DNA from: Kuafuiihalomonas sp039024635
GTDB lineage: Bacteria; Myxococcota; Kuafuiibacteriia; Kuafuiibacteriales; Kuafuiibacteriaceae
Length of the DNA: 64,000 nucleotides
Direction of reading: 5' to 3'
Assembly: GCA_039024635.1 (NCBI GenBank)
Contig: JBCCQA010000023.1
Coordinates: forward strand, 33,278 to 97,277
Shown: piece by piece, positions 27,504 through 34,680 of the stretch
Position numbering within the stretch: position 1 is the first letter of the stretch
How the letters are laid out: every line of letters starts with the position of its first letter
The notes under the pieces: model-generated
What the model was told of the DNA's origin: nothing
Seen by the model: only the letters and a program-made list of their open reading frames with translations
The model's database searches: none
Made by a program: the position numbers and the translations under genes

Positions 27504-27908
27504 TCACTCCTCCAAAGCGGCTACGTCCACTTGGGTCGCCCCCGCCAGCTTGGCGCTATCGATCACGCGTAGAAGGAGATGGGTCGGAACCTCCCGGTCG
27601 GCTTGAACGAGCACCCGATCCCGCCCCGCCTCGTCGAGGGCAATGCGGATGCTCCGAACCGAGTCGGCGGGTATCACGCGCCCGCCCAGGAACACACGTC
27701 CGCCTTGATCGATTCCGATGGGTACGAAGCCCTCCTCGACCGAGCTGGCGGTCTGGCTCTCGGGCCTTGTGATGTCGACCCCCGCCTCCCGGACGAAGCT
27801 CGAGGCCACCATGAAGAAGATCAACAAGATGAAGACCATGTCGATGAGAGGGGCCATGTCGACCTGGGCCTGACTGGCGCCCGTCCCGCCGAACACCCGA
27901 CGCTTCAT
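27504..27908 (-). CDS. exbD: ExbD-type biopolymer transporter
   Basis: A 134-residue single-pass inner-membrane protein. The helix begins after residue 16, and 'MAPLIDMVFILLIFFMVAS' carries the essential membrane Asp (about Asp23). The C-terminal periplasmic domain has 'VLVQADREVPTHLLLRVIDSAKLAG', typical of ExbD/TolR. The start overlaps the stop of the small exbB gene by ATGA. Confidence 0.95.
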   Translation of the reverse strand: MKRRVFGGTGASQAQVDMAPLIDMVFILLIFFMVASSFVREAGVDITRPESQTASSVEEGFVPIGIDQGGRVFLGGRVIPADSVRSIRIALDEAGRDRVLVQADREVPTHLLLRVIDSAKLAGATQVDVAALEE

Positions 27909-28345
27909 CCGCCCTCTCCCATTCCGGTCGGCGACACCGCGCCCACATCCCCTCGTAGGAGCTCCGCCCGCTCAGCCCAGCGGCTCAGCACACGCTCCAG
28001 AAGAAGACCCGGTGCAGCGAGGGCCAGACCATACTGGGTCGTTCGCAGGGCGCGGCCGATGCCCGCGCTCATCTGCTCGACCCCGCCCGTCACCAGCATC
28101 CCGTCGAACGCCTGGACGATGCCGTTGACGGTGCCCAGGAGTCCCAGCAGCGGCGCCGCAGCCACGAGGCCCCGGATGACCAGGAGCTTGGCCGCGGGGT
28201 CGTCGGCAGGATCCTCGCCCCGGCCCAGGTCGAGGAAGCGGGAAAAGAGAAGGCCATAGAGGGCGAGGCCCACGCCCAGCAAGGCGAACATCAAAGGCCC
28301 GCCCGAGCTGAACCAGGCCAGACCGCGTCCGATGAGCTCGCTCAA
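27905..28345 (-). CDS. exbB: ExbB/MotA/TolQ-type proton channel protein (short second ExbB)
   Basis: A 146-residue ExbB protein. The frame is open to 28654, but that part reads as out-of-frame sequence of the upstream gene. TTG 28345 overlaps the upstream stop (TTGA) and yields MSELIGRGLAWFSSGGPLMFALLG. Three helices are visible, with the proton-channel segment 'LVAAAPLLGLLGTVNGIVQAF' and 'QYGLALAAPGLLLERVLSRW'. It is the ExbB partner of the TtpC-like larger protein. Confidence 0.88.
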   Translation of the reverse strand: MSELIGRGLAWFSSGGPLMFALLGVGLALYGLLFSRFLDLGRGEDPADDPAAKLLVIRGLVAAAPLLGLLGTVNGIVQAFDGMLVTGGVEQMSAGIGRALRTTQYGLALAAPGLLLERVLSRWAERAELLRGDVGAVSPTGMGEGG

Positions 28346-29691
28346 CTCGCGGCCTCCTGGCCTTCGGCGACCGGGGTCGGCCGCGCCACTGAGCTGGGAC
28401 TCCGCTCGACAATCGCGGCTCGGATCTCCTCCAGCTCGCCCCCTCTGCGCTGGGCCAGGCGGCTCAGTACGGCGTGGGCCAGCAAGAGGGGAACGGCGAC
28501 CAGCAAACCGAGCTGGGTGGTCACCAGCGCAATCGAGATGCCGCCCGAAAGCAGCCTCGGGTTGCCCGTGCCGTGGACAGTGATGACGTCGAAGGTCGTG
28601 ATCATCCCCGTAACCGTGCCCAGAAGGCCGAGGAGGGGTGCGATGGCAGCGCAAGCGGCAATGACGTTGAGCGATCGCTGAACCCGAGGTTCTTCGGCCA
28701 AGAGAGCCGCCTCCAGGGCGGCATCTCGGTCTCCCTGCGGCCGTCCCCAGGCTCGCAGCCCGGCCACGAGGACGCGACCCCGAGTCGTACCATCCTGGGC
28801 ACTCGCGCCGATCGCGGCCTCGAGGTCACCGTCCTTGGCTTGAGCAAGGGCCGTCCGGACCCAGCCTTCCGGCAGTCGATCGACCACGAAGAAGCGCACC
28901 CGCTCGCCCACGAGGACGAGGCCCAGGAGTCCGACCAAGAAGATGGGCCAAACGAACAGGCCCCCGGCCTCAATACGGTCGGCAAAGGTCCGAACCACAG
29001 GCGCGTCGGATCGAGCCAGAGCCCCGTCGAGATCCAGTGGGGCGAGGCTACCGTTCCCTGCCGCGACGGCCCGAGCTTGAGCGGCCGCATCAACCGGGAA
29101 CTTCACGCCACTGACCCGGTCCAGGCCCTCGGCTTCGAGAAGGAAGCCCACCGTGTCTTCGTCCTCGCCGCCGGCCAGGGCCAGAGCGCGTCCGATTCGC
29201 AAGACCGGTACCGTACGAGGTTCACCGGAACGGGCCATGACCGTGGCCTTCTCGCGACGTATGGAGCTCTCTGCTTCCAGCTTCGCCAAGCGCGCGCCAA
29301 GCCCTCTCTTCACGAGGTCGGAAAACCGGTCGAAGGCCGAAGCCGGCGCACCGCCGGTCGCGGTCTGGGTCCAAAGCGTGCCGGTCCAGCGCTCGAGTCG
29401 GGCCTCACGAACTTGGGGGGTCTCGCCGTCCCGTTGGGTACGAGCCCGGGCGGCCGCCAGGTCCAGCTCGGCCGCATCCGCGGCCGCTTCGGCTTCGAGC
29501 TTCTTGCTGAGGGCGGCGTCGAAGGCCGAAGCGGCGGCCGCCCTTTCGTCCAAGGCTCTTTGACGGACCGCTTCCCGATGGCCTTCGGCAATAACTCGGC
29601 GATCTTTGGCCGTCCGGACCAGGTCTTGGGCCAAGGCCCGAGCCGGTGAGGCCAAGACGAGCAGACACCCAAAGACCCACGCCCCCCTCAT
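28342..29691 (-). CDS. TtpC-like ExbB with N-terminal coiled-coil domain
   Basis: A 449-residue MotA/TolQ/ExbB-family protein. ATG 29691 overlaps the DUF3450 stop (ATGA) and gives a cleavable signal MRGAWVFGCLLVLASPARA. Residues about 30-220 are an Ala/Glu/Arg-rich coiled coil in the periplasm. Three ExbB helices follow, beginning with 'FVWPIFLVGLLGLVLVGERVRF' near 225, and 'IAPLLGLLGTVTGMITTFDVI' plus 'LVTTQLGLLVAVPLLLAHAVLSRLA'. This domain order matches TtpC of the Vibrio TonB2 system. Confidence 0.88.
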   Translation of the reverse strand: MRGAWVFGCLLVLASPARALAQDLVRTAKDRRVIAEGHREAVRQRALDERAAAASAFDAALSKKLEAEAAADAAELDLAAARARTQRDGETPQVREARLERWTGTLWTQTATGGAPASAFDRFSDLVKRGLGARLAKLEAESSIRREKATVMARSGEPRTVPVLRIGRALALAGGEDEDTVGFLLEAEGLDRVSGVKFPVDAAAQARAVAAGNGSLAPLDLDGALARSDAPVVRTFADRIEAGGLFVWPIFLVGLLGLVLVGERVRFFVVDRLPEGWVRTALAQAKDGDLEAAIGASAQDGTTRGRVLVAGLRAWGRPQGDRDAALEAALLAEEPRVQRSLNVIAACAAIAPLLGLLGTVTGMITTFDVITVHGTGNPRLLSGGISIALVTTQLGLLVAVPLLLAHAVLSRLAQRRGGELEEIRAAIVERSPSSVARPTPVAEGQEAAS

Positions 29692-30440
29692 GAGCCCGCC
29701 TCCGGCAAGGGCAAAGGAATCAGATCCGGTGCGGCGCGCCCCTTGGCGATACGAACTGCCCGCGCAATGGCCTCTCGGCCCGCCGGGTCGGCCAACGGCC
29801 GGAGGGCCAAGCTGCCTTCTCGAACTTCGACCCAACCCGCCTGGTCCCCGTCCAGGGACAGCCACCACGCGGCGGCAGCGCCTACTCTGAGGATCTGAAC
29901 GGCTCGTCGCTCGCCCTCCAGATCGCCTTCGGCCAGGGTGATCTCGATCTGGCGGGCCCGACGCTCGGCCTCCTCCAGCCGATCGAAGGCTGCATCCAGC
30001 CGGGCCTCGGCAGCCCTGGGCTCCGGCGTGGCCCGAGGCGGCACGGCGCCCGGCGGCACCCGAGCCGCCAGGGCATCGAGTCGACTGTGGATCTGCGCCG
30101 CGACCTCGACCATCAGCCCTGCAACCTGGGCCTCTCGCCGCCCGAGCGGGGCCTGACGCGCCTCTAGTTGGGCCAGGGCAGTTCGGGCCGCTTCTCGACG
30201 CTGCTCGGCTACGATGGTCTCGAGTTCGACGACGGCGGTTCGTCCCTCGAGCGAAAGGACATCGGCCCGGCCGTCGCGCAAGAGCCGACTCTCTTCCACC
30301 CGGGCCTCGTGGGCCGCCTGGAGCTCAGCCAACACCTCGAGGGCAACCGAGGACGCACCCTTGGCCTCGGGAGGCGCCGGTGCCTGCGCCCGGGCCGGGC
30401 CGGCTACGATGAGGCCCAACATGGCCATGCGCCTCCACAT
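29688..30440 (-). CDS. DUF3450-family periplasmic coiled-coil protein
   Basis: First gene of the TonB2-type operon, 250 residues. The N-terminal signal peptide is short (MWRRMAMLGLIVAGPARAQ). The start is ATG 30440, but the GGAGG at 30430-30434 sits about 9 nt before ATG 30422, so a six-residue shorter form is possible. The body is heptad-rich (Glu/Arg/Ala), followed by a C-terminal 'AAAAWWLSLDGDQAGWVE' stretch that is characteristic of DUF3450. The family is linked to TonB2-type systems through conserved neighbourhood; its biochemical role is unknown. Confidence 0.82.
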   Translation of the reverse strand: MWRRMAMLGLIVAGPARAQAPAPPEAKGASSVALEVLAELQAAHEARVEESRLLRDGRADVLSLEGRTAVVELETIVAEQRREAARTALAQLEARQAPLGRREAQVAGLMVEVAAQIHSRLDALAARVPPGAVPPRATPEPRAAEARLDAAFDRLEEAERRARQIEITLAEGDLEGERRAVQILRVGAAAAWWLSLDGDQAGWVEVREGSLALRPLADPAGREAIARAVRIAKGRAAPDLIPLPLPEAGS

Positions 30441-30461
30441 GCGGCGGGGGGTATCAGGCGT

Positions 30462-30482
30462 TGAAACTGAGTGTCATTTACA
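30462..30482 (-). promoter_or_regulatory. Fur-like inverted repeat upstream of the TonB2-type operon
   Basis: Two 9-bp half-sites, TGAAACTGA and TCATTTACA, are separated by 3 bp; 7 of 9 positions pair. The pattern TGAAAnTGA-n3-TCAnTTnCA resembles Fur/Zur-family boxes. It ends 22 bp upstream of the first start codon of the operon, which is where an iron repressor would block the promoter. Inferred from pattern and function of the operon. Confidence 0.45.
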
Positions 30483-30486
30483 AAGA

Positions 30487-30508
30487 GGCGGGAGCCTTGG
30501 TTCCCGCC
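30487..30508 (-). terminator. Possible terminator hairpin after the 30549-31897 unit
   Basis: A perfect 7-bp stem (GGCGGGA / TCCCGCC) with an 8-nt loop lies 41 bp after the stop at 30549 on the minus strand. Only a short T-rich run follows (TCTTTGT), so rho-independent termination is uncertain. It separates the secreted-protein pair from the TonB2-type operon. Confidence 0.4.
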
Positions 30509-30548
30509 AAAGGGCGGTCCCCAGGACTTGCTACGCCCCGTCCTTCTC

Positions 30549-31457
30549 TCATCGGGGCGGCGGCAGCGGCCCCTCGGTGGGGGGCGGGTCGAGGGGATCT
30601 CGCGGCGGTCCGGGCCTGTTCTTCGGTGGGCCTTCTGATGGTCCTTCGCCGTTCGGCTCCTCGCCCTCAGGAGCAGCGGGTGGCCGTTCGGCCTCAGCGA
30701 AGGGATCTTCCCGGTTCTGAGGCGCCTCCTCGGGAGGCGGGGTCACGGCGGCTGCGTACTCTCGGGCCACATCACCGGCCAGAAGCTGGTCGAGCAGCGT
30801 TTGGTCCATGCCCGTCGTCTCGAAGTAGGCGCTTCGATAGGTGGCCTCAGTCTCTCGAATATAGTCCCACCGAGCCTCCTCGCTGGCTCCGGCCTGAACC
30901 ATGCTGCGCATCTGGTCCTTGAACTCGCGGTTGAGACCGTGCAGGAGCTCTTCGGCCGCCGCCCGCGCATCCGGTGGTACCTCGCGCTCCAGCAGCTGCT
31001 CGACCTCGCCCCAGCGCTGGGACTCCTGAGCGATGAGCCCAAAGGCCGTCAGCTCTTCGACCTCCTCCATGGTCAGGCCCTCCTGTGCCGCTTGGTGCTG
31101 GGCGAAGCGCTCGTTGTGGCGAATGAAGGCCGATACCGTGGCTCGGAAAGCCCTTTCGCCAGGGTGCGCGGCTTCTTCGGCCTTCGCCTGGGCGTAGACC
31201 CGCTCCAGGATGGAGCGACGACTGGGCACCGGTTCGGGCTCAGGCGCCGGCTGGGGCGTGTCGATGCCGGGAATTGGAGGCCGAGAGGGTCGAACTGGAT
31301 CGAGCTCCTCGTCGGGATTGGTCAAGGTCAGCAGTCCTGGGGCGTCCTGGGCCCGCTTCCCGTCGGGCCGGGCGGGTCCGGCCACGCGGCCGGACCCCCA
31401 CAGCAAGAGGAGGCCTACCGCGCTGACGAGCAGCAGCCCCCAAAGGACGCGCTTCAC
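30549..31457 (-). CDS. Single-pass membrane protein with Pro/Glu-rich flanks, function unknown
   Basis: A 302-residue protein; the longer open frame (to 32186) is mostly antisense or out of frame. GTG 31457 overlaps the upstream stop (GTGA) and gives MKRVLWGLLLVSAVGLLLLWG, an N-terminal anchor. Next come a Pro/Asp-rich linker (about 25-75), an Ala/Glu-rich helical domain (about 85-230) with coiled-coil character, and a C-terminal Pro/Glu/Gly tail. No catalytic motif is seen. It is translationally coupled to the small Cys-containing secreted protein upstream, so the two may form a complex. Confidence 0.68.
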   Translation of the reverse strand: MKRVLWGLLLVSAVGLLLLWGSGRVAGPARPDGKRAQDAPGLLTLTNPDEELDPVRPSRPPIPGIDTPQPAPEPEPVPSRRSILERVYAQAKAEEAAHPGERAFRATVSAFIRHNERFAQHQAAQEGLTMEEVEELTAFGLIAQESQRWGEVEQLLEREVPPDARAAAEELLHGLNREFKDQMRSMVQAGASEEARWDYIRETEATYRSAYFETTGMDQTLLDQLLAGDVAREYAAAVTPPPEEAPQNREDPFAEAERPPAAPEGEEPNGEGPSEGPPKNRPGPPRDPLDPPPTEGPLPPPR

Positions 31458-31897
31458 CAGCACGGACTCGCCACGGAGACACGCCGTCCCTGGCAGCTCG
31501 AAAACCTCTTGATCCAGCAGTCTGAATTGCAATCGAACAAGATGTTGTAGTTGCAGGTATTCGAGCGAGCCGCGTAGTTGGGCGTTCCGTATCGGTTGTT
31601 GGTCGACTGACCGCACGCATCCAGCTGCGCCTTTCCCGTCGCGAAGTTCCAAGCAAACCAACGACCGCCAGGTACCGAGGTCGCCGTGCGTCCGGTGTAG
31701 CAGTAGCGCTTGGTCGTGAAGCCATCGTAATCCTGATTGGCCCGGATGGTGGACCAGTTCGTGAGGCAGCCAACCCGATGGTAGGCCAGGCCCAAGAAAA
31801 GGTTGTCGCGATAGTATTCGACGTATTGCTGAGCTTGAGCCGGCTTGGCCGACAGGACGAAGGCCGCCACGATCCCGCTCAGGATGAGTCTCTTCAT
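31454..31897 (-). CDS. Small secreted protein with eight Cys residues, unknown
   Basis: A 147-residue exported protein. The signal peptide is MKRLILSGIVAAFVLSAKPAQAQ. The mature part is aromatic and Asn-rich with Cys near 44, 66, 95, 114, 122, 126, 134 and 146 (positions approximate), suggesting several disulfides. Motifs such as 'LFLGLAYHRVGCLTNW' are not assigned. The gene overlaps the downstream membrane protein by GTGA. It lies 282 bp from the divergent DoxX-like gene; in that gap only GC-rich sequence without a clear operator is seen. Confidence 0.7.
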   Translation of the reverse strand: MKRLILSGIVAAFVLSAKPAQAQQYVEYYRDNLFLGLAYHRVGCLTNWSTIRANQDYDGFTTKRYCYTGRTATSVPGGRWFAWNFATGKAQLDACGQSTNNRYGTPNYAARSNTCNYNILFDCNSDCWIKRFSSCQGRRVSVASPCW

Positions 31898-32179
31898 TCA
31901 ATGTCTCCCCAGGCGATGCCTTCGCCCTCGGTGAACCCTGACCCCGACCATCGGAGCCAATCGCAGGCTCGGCAGGGTGAAGAAGCGAGTCAAACCACCC
32001 CCCGGCAGATGGACGCTTCGAACGGCTCAATCCGCGCGAATCGGGCGGCGCGCGGCGTCCGCGATCCCAAGCCCCCGCTGGGGAGGAGCTAGAAGTTTCG
32101 CACCCCCCGGCGCGGGCGAAAACCGGCGCCCTTTCCTGCCGCGTAACGCCTTGCGGGCAGGGCCCGTAGATGGGTCGAG

Positions 32180-32581
32180 ATGACAAAGACGGAAAGAAAC
32201 ATCAGTTGGGTACTTCAGGGCGTAGCGGCAGCGATCATGTTGCAGACCCTGTTCTTCAAGTTCACGGGCGCGCCCGAGACCCTCTACATCTTCGAGAAGG
32301 TCGGGCTCGGCGACCTGGGGCGCTATGGGAGCGGCGTCGCCGAGCTCGTCGCAGGACTGGCGCTGCTGAGTGGCCGTTACGCACTGCAGGGCGCAGCCCT
32401 GAGCGTCGCGATCATGGCCGGAGCCATTGCTTCGCACCTGACGGTCCTTGGCATCGAGGTTCAGGGAGATGGGGGCCTCTTGTTCGGGATGGCCTTGGTC
32501 ACCCTCGGCGCTTCACTCGGCGTCATGGCCCTTCGACGGAAGCTCATCCCGCAACCTCTCCCCGCTCTCGCGAGTCACTGA
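32180..32581 (+). CDS. DoxX-like small membrane protein
   Basis: A 133-residue protein with four transmembrane helices: about 9-27, 46-64 ('YGSGVAELVAGLALLSG'), 68-90 and 97-115. The helix 1 'MLQTLFFKFTGAPETLYIFEKVG' and the 'E..AG..LL' of helix 2 match the DoxX/DoxX-like 4-TM family. The family includes thiosulfate-oxidation associated and oxidoreductase-linked proteins, but most members have no known role. It precedes the cobalamin riboswitch by a few bases and is not controlled by it. Confidence 0.75.
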   Translation: MTKTERNISWVLQGVAAAIMLQTLFFKFTGAPETLYIFEKVGLGDLGRYGSGVAELVAGLALLSGRYALQGAALSVAIMAGAIASHLTVLGIEVQGDGGLLFGMALVTLGASLGVMALRRKLIPQPLPALASH

Positions 32582-32595
32582 ATCCGACCTTGACC

Positions 32596-32848
32596 CCAGG
32601 CTGGGGTCGAGGGAGCACCGCGGCGGGAAAAACAACGACTCCGAAGGCTGGAGGGAAGCCGGTGCAATTCCGGCGCGGTCCCGCCACTGTCAGCGGTCGA
32701 CGTCACCGAAGCGAAAGCTCACCCACTCGAGTCCGACTTGGGGAAGGGGGTGACGGCACACGCCGCGAGCCAGGATATCTCCTGTCTTCGAAGCTCCAAC
32801 CGCGCCCGCTGGGCGCGAACCCGGCGGAGAACCGGGAGGAGAAATCCA
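32596..32848 (+). promoter_or_regulatory. Cobalamin (B12) riboswitch with expression platform
   Basis: The conserved core runs 32653-32690: GGGAAgccGGTGcaattCCGGCgCGGTCCCGCCACTGT matches the adenosylcobalamin riboswitch signature (GGGAA, GGTG/CCGG, CCCGCCACTGT; shown here as joined motifs). The B12 box is GAGCCAGGATATCTCCTG (about 32767-32784). The platform holds a perfect 7-bp hairpin (CGCGCCC / GGGCGCG, 32801-32817), then a 5-bp hairpin (CCCGG 32820-32824 with CCGGG 32832-32836) that overlaps the Shine-Dalgarno GGGAGGAG at 32834. This suggests ribosome-binding-site sequestration. It controls the two lipoprotein genes that follow. Confidence 0.9.
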
Positions 32849-33316
32849 TTGAAGACACACTACGCAGCTGCGTTTGCCATCGTCCTGGGCTGTTTCGCCT
32901 GTGGCGATGACGAAGCCGACAACGGCAACGGTCAGTCGGGCAACGGAAACGGTCAGTCCGGGAACGGCGCCGCCGAGCTCGAGATCATCGGGACCTACAT
33001 GGACCAGTTCATGACCGAGACCACCTTCTCGGCGAACGGCGTCGGCGCGGCGACGCTGGTCGAGTTCTCGAACGACGACAACATCTTGTTCACCCAGAAC
33101 CCGCCTGACGCGATGTTTGGCCCCAACGCCTTCTCCCGCTTCGTATGGACCGAGCCGGAGGCTGACGGATCTTTCTTCGGCTGCTTCGACGTCTTCGACG
33201 GAACCAGTCTGGAAGACGCTCGAGGCCGTCCGAGTCAGGCTGACGTGAGCGATCCCGAAGGAGGCATGTCGTGCGGGGGCGCCTTCTCCTTCTCCGACTA
33301 CACGCCTGTAAACTGA
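32849..33316 (+). CDS. Small lipoprotein under cobalamin riboswitch control
   Basis: A 155-residue predicted lipoprotein. The TTG start at 32849 is 8 nt after GGAGGA and gives MKTHYAAAFAIVLGCFACGDD (lipobox Cys18). A short Asn/Gly/Gln linker of repeated 'GNGQSGN' units follows. The rest is Phe/Asp-rich, without recognised domain ('EIIGTYMDQFMTET', 'SRFVWTEPEADGSFFGCFDVFDG'). Because of the riboswitch, the protein is expected to be made when B12 is scarce, so a role in corrinoid capture is an inference. Confidence 0.8.
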   Translation: MKTHYAAAFAIVLGCFACGDDEADNGNGQSGNGNGQSGNGAAELEIIGTYMDQFMTETTFSANGVGAATLVEFSNDDNILFTQNPPDAMFGPNAFSRFVWTEPEADGSFFGCFDVFDGTSLEDARGRPSQADVSDPEGGMSCGGAFSFSDYTPVN

Positions 33317-33900
33317 GCGCGCTCTTGGGCCTGGGGCTTGCGGCCTGCGGAGAGGATGAGCTCCAGCCCCAAGACGCCTTTGGTCCCTATGCGGATCGGC
33401 TCGTCGACTTCGTGCCGGGGGCCTTTGCGGGTTTTGGTCGGGACGAGCTCCCGGATGTCGTCCTCGGCCCACCGGGAGGCACCTTCGACGTCCTGAGCCT
33501 AGGGGTCGGAGGGTCGGTGACGGTCGGCTTCGACTTCGAGATCGTGGACGAACCGGGCCCGGACTTCGTGGTCTTCGAGAACGCCTTTCTGATCGACGGT
33601 GGCCCCCTGAGCTTCTCGGAGCCCGGTCGGGTCGAAGTCAGCCTCGACGGCGAAAGCTTCGCTTCCTTCAGCTGTACACCTGAGGCGCCCTTCATCGGCT
33701 GCGCAGGCGTCACACCGACCGGGGACGCGACGCTGGATGCCCTGGACCCGATGAGCGCGGGGGGCGACGCCTTCGACCTGGCAGTCCTCGGGCTGGAGGC
33801 GATTCGCTATGTTCGACTCGTCGACAACTCGACGACGGGCGAGGGCATCACGGCGGGTTTCGATCTGGACGCTGTGGGCGCCTTCCATCGGCGAGACTAA
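33271..33900 (+). CDS. Lipoprotein of the 'cell-surface protein' type with FENAF motif, riboswitch operon
   Basis: A 209-residue lipoprotein. GTG 33271 overlaps the upstream gene by 46 bp and has a near-perfect Shine-Dalgarno (AAGGAGG, 6-nt spacing). It gives MRGRLLLLRLHACKLSALLG and lipobox LAAC. The mature domain has 'VLGPPGG...DVLSLGVGGSVTVGF' and 'GPDFVVFENAF', a pattern I recall from secreted proteins in delta-proteobacteria and other phyla annotated only as cell-surface protein. It continues with 'RVEVSLDGESFASFSC' and 'IRYVRLVDNS', like a discoidin-type beta-sandwich. Cobalamin binding is possible from context only. Confidence 0.8.
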   Translation: MRGRLLLLRLHACKLSALLGLGLAACGEDELQPQDAFGPYADRLVDFVPGAFAGFGRDELPDVVLGPPGGTFDVLSLGVGGSVTVGFDFEIVDEPGPDFVVFENAFLIDGGPLSFSEPGRVEVSLDGESFASFSCTPEAPFIGCAGVTPTGDATLDALDPMSAGGDAFDLAVLGLEAIRYVRLVDNSTTGEGITAGFDLDAVGAFHRRD

Positions 33901-33928
33901 TCTGAACAAACCGCGTTTGAAACACATC

Positions 33929-34609
33929 TCAGGCATCGACCAAGGACATCAGGAACAGCATCTCTCGAGCTATTTCGGAAACGTGTTCGTCATAGGTTGC
34001 GGCCTCTCCGGCCGTACCATCGGCCCTCTTGGGATCCTCGTAGGGAATCGGGATTCGCGCGGATGCTCCCAGAACGAAGGGGCAAGCCTGATCGGCTGAA
34101 GAGCAGGTCATGACGGCTGCGAAGCCTTCCCTCGGGTTGAGCTCGTCGCTGTAGATTTTCGAGAAGGCCGGGACCGAAGGGAGGCTCTCTGCGTAGCTGA
34201 CCAAGTGACGTGGGTTGCCCGGATCTGATCCTTCGACGACCTGAATCTCAAAGCCGGCGCGACGCAGCGCCGCCACTGAGCGGGAGTTAAAGGCGGTTGC
34301 CTCGGTCCCCCCTGAAAAGGTCTCCACGTCGGACAAACCGCGCAAACTGGCTGCAACCCTCGCCCAGTGCTCTGCGATGTGGGACCGGCGAGAGTTGTGA
34401 GTGCAGATGAAGACCAGTCGAGCTGGCAGCCGAGAGGCACGCTGCGCTTCTATCCACCTGGCCAGCTTCGCCAACTGCGCTTTACGGTCCTCTGAGATTT
34501 CACTGAACTCGGCCGTGCGTGCGGCAGCAAAGCGCCCAAGCTTGGGGTGGATAGAGGTTGGGGCCCCTGGAGCCTGTGTCATGATCGAAAGGAGAATCGT
34601 CAGGAGCAT
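33929..34609 (-). CDS. Low-molecular-weight phosphatase / arsenate reductase-like protein
   Basis: A 226-residue LMW-PTP fold protein. ATG 34609 is preferred over 34636 because a TATAAT element at 34650-34645 puts transcription start close to the latter. The catalytic P-loop is 'VFICTHNSRRSHIAE' (Cys69), corresponding to C-x5-R-S of arsenate reductases of the LMW-PTP class. A second conserved segment 'FSKIYSDELNPREGFAAVMTCSSAD' contains a further Cys, and 'CPFVLGASARIPIPYEDPK' follows. This long form is the version often encoded with ArsR. It is divergent from arsR here. The N-terminus is hydrophobic for about 10 residues, but export is not clear. Confidence 0.78.
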   Translation of the reverse strand: MLLTILLSIMTQAPGAPTSIHPKLGRFAAARTAEFSEISEDRKAQLAKLARWIEAQRASRLPARLVFICTHNSRRSHIAEHWARVAASLRGLSDVETFSGGTEATAFNSRSVAALRRAGFEIQVVEGSDPGNPRHLVSYAESLPSVPAFSKIYSDELNPREGFAAVMTCSSADQACPFVLGASARIPIPYEDPKRADGTAGEAATYDEHVSEIAREMLFLMSLVDA

Positions 34610-34638
34610 GCTAGCGTTCCGAGGCGCCCAAGGCATTA

Positions 34639-34654
34639 ATCGTGATTATACGAT
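34639..34654. promoter_or_regulatory. Inverted repeat in the arsR / arsenate-reductase-like divergent promoter
   Basis: ATCGT - 6 bp - ACGAT lies between the two divergent genes, and the minus strand contains a TATAAT box (34650-34645) inside it. ArsR-family repressors bind such AT-rich dyads over the promoter. No -35 element with a good match was found. Confidence 0.38.
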
Positions 34655-34680
34655 GAGTCAAGGGGTCGAGGTCGAAGCCC

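Noticed and set aside
28474..29649. 391-residue plus-strand frame
   Set aside because: Antisense to the TtpC-like gene; low-complexity Arg/Gly/Pro composition and no family motif. It is a shadow of GC-rich coding sequence.
30549..32186. 545-residue reading of the membrane protein with a long N-terminus
   Set aside because: The first ~240 residues overlap the small secreted protein in another frame and look random; the GTGA-coupled start at 31457 is supported by the hydrophobic anchor.
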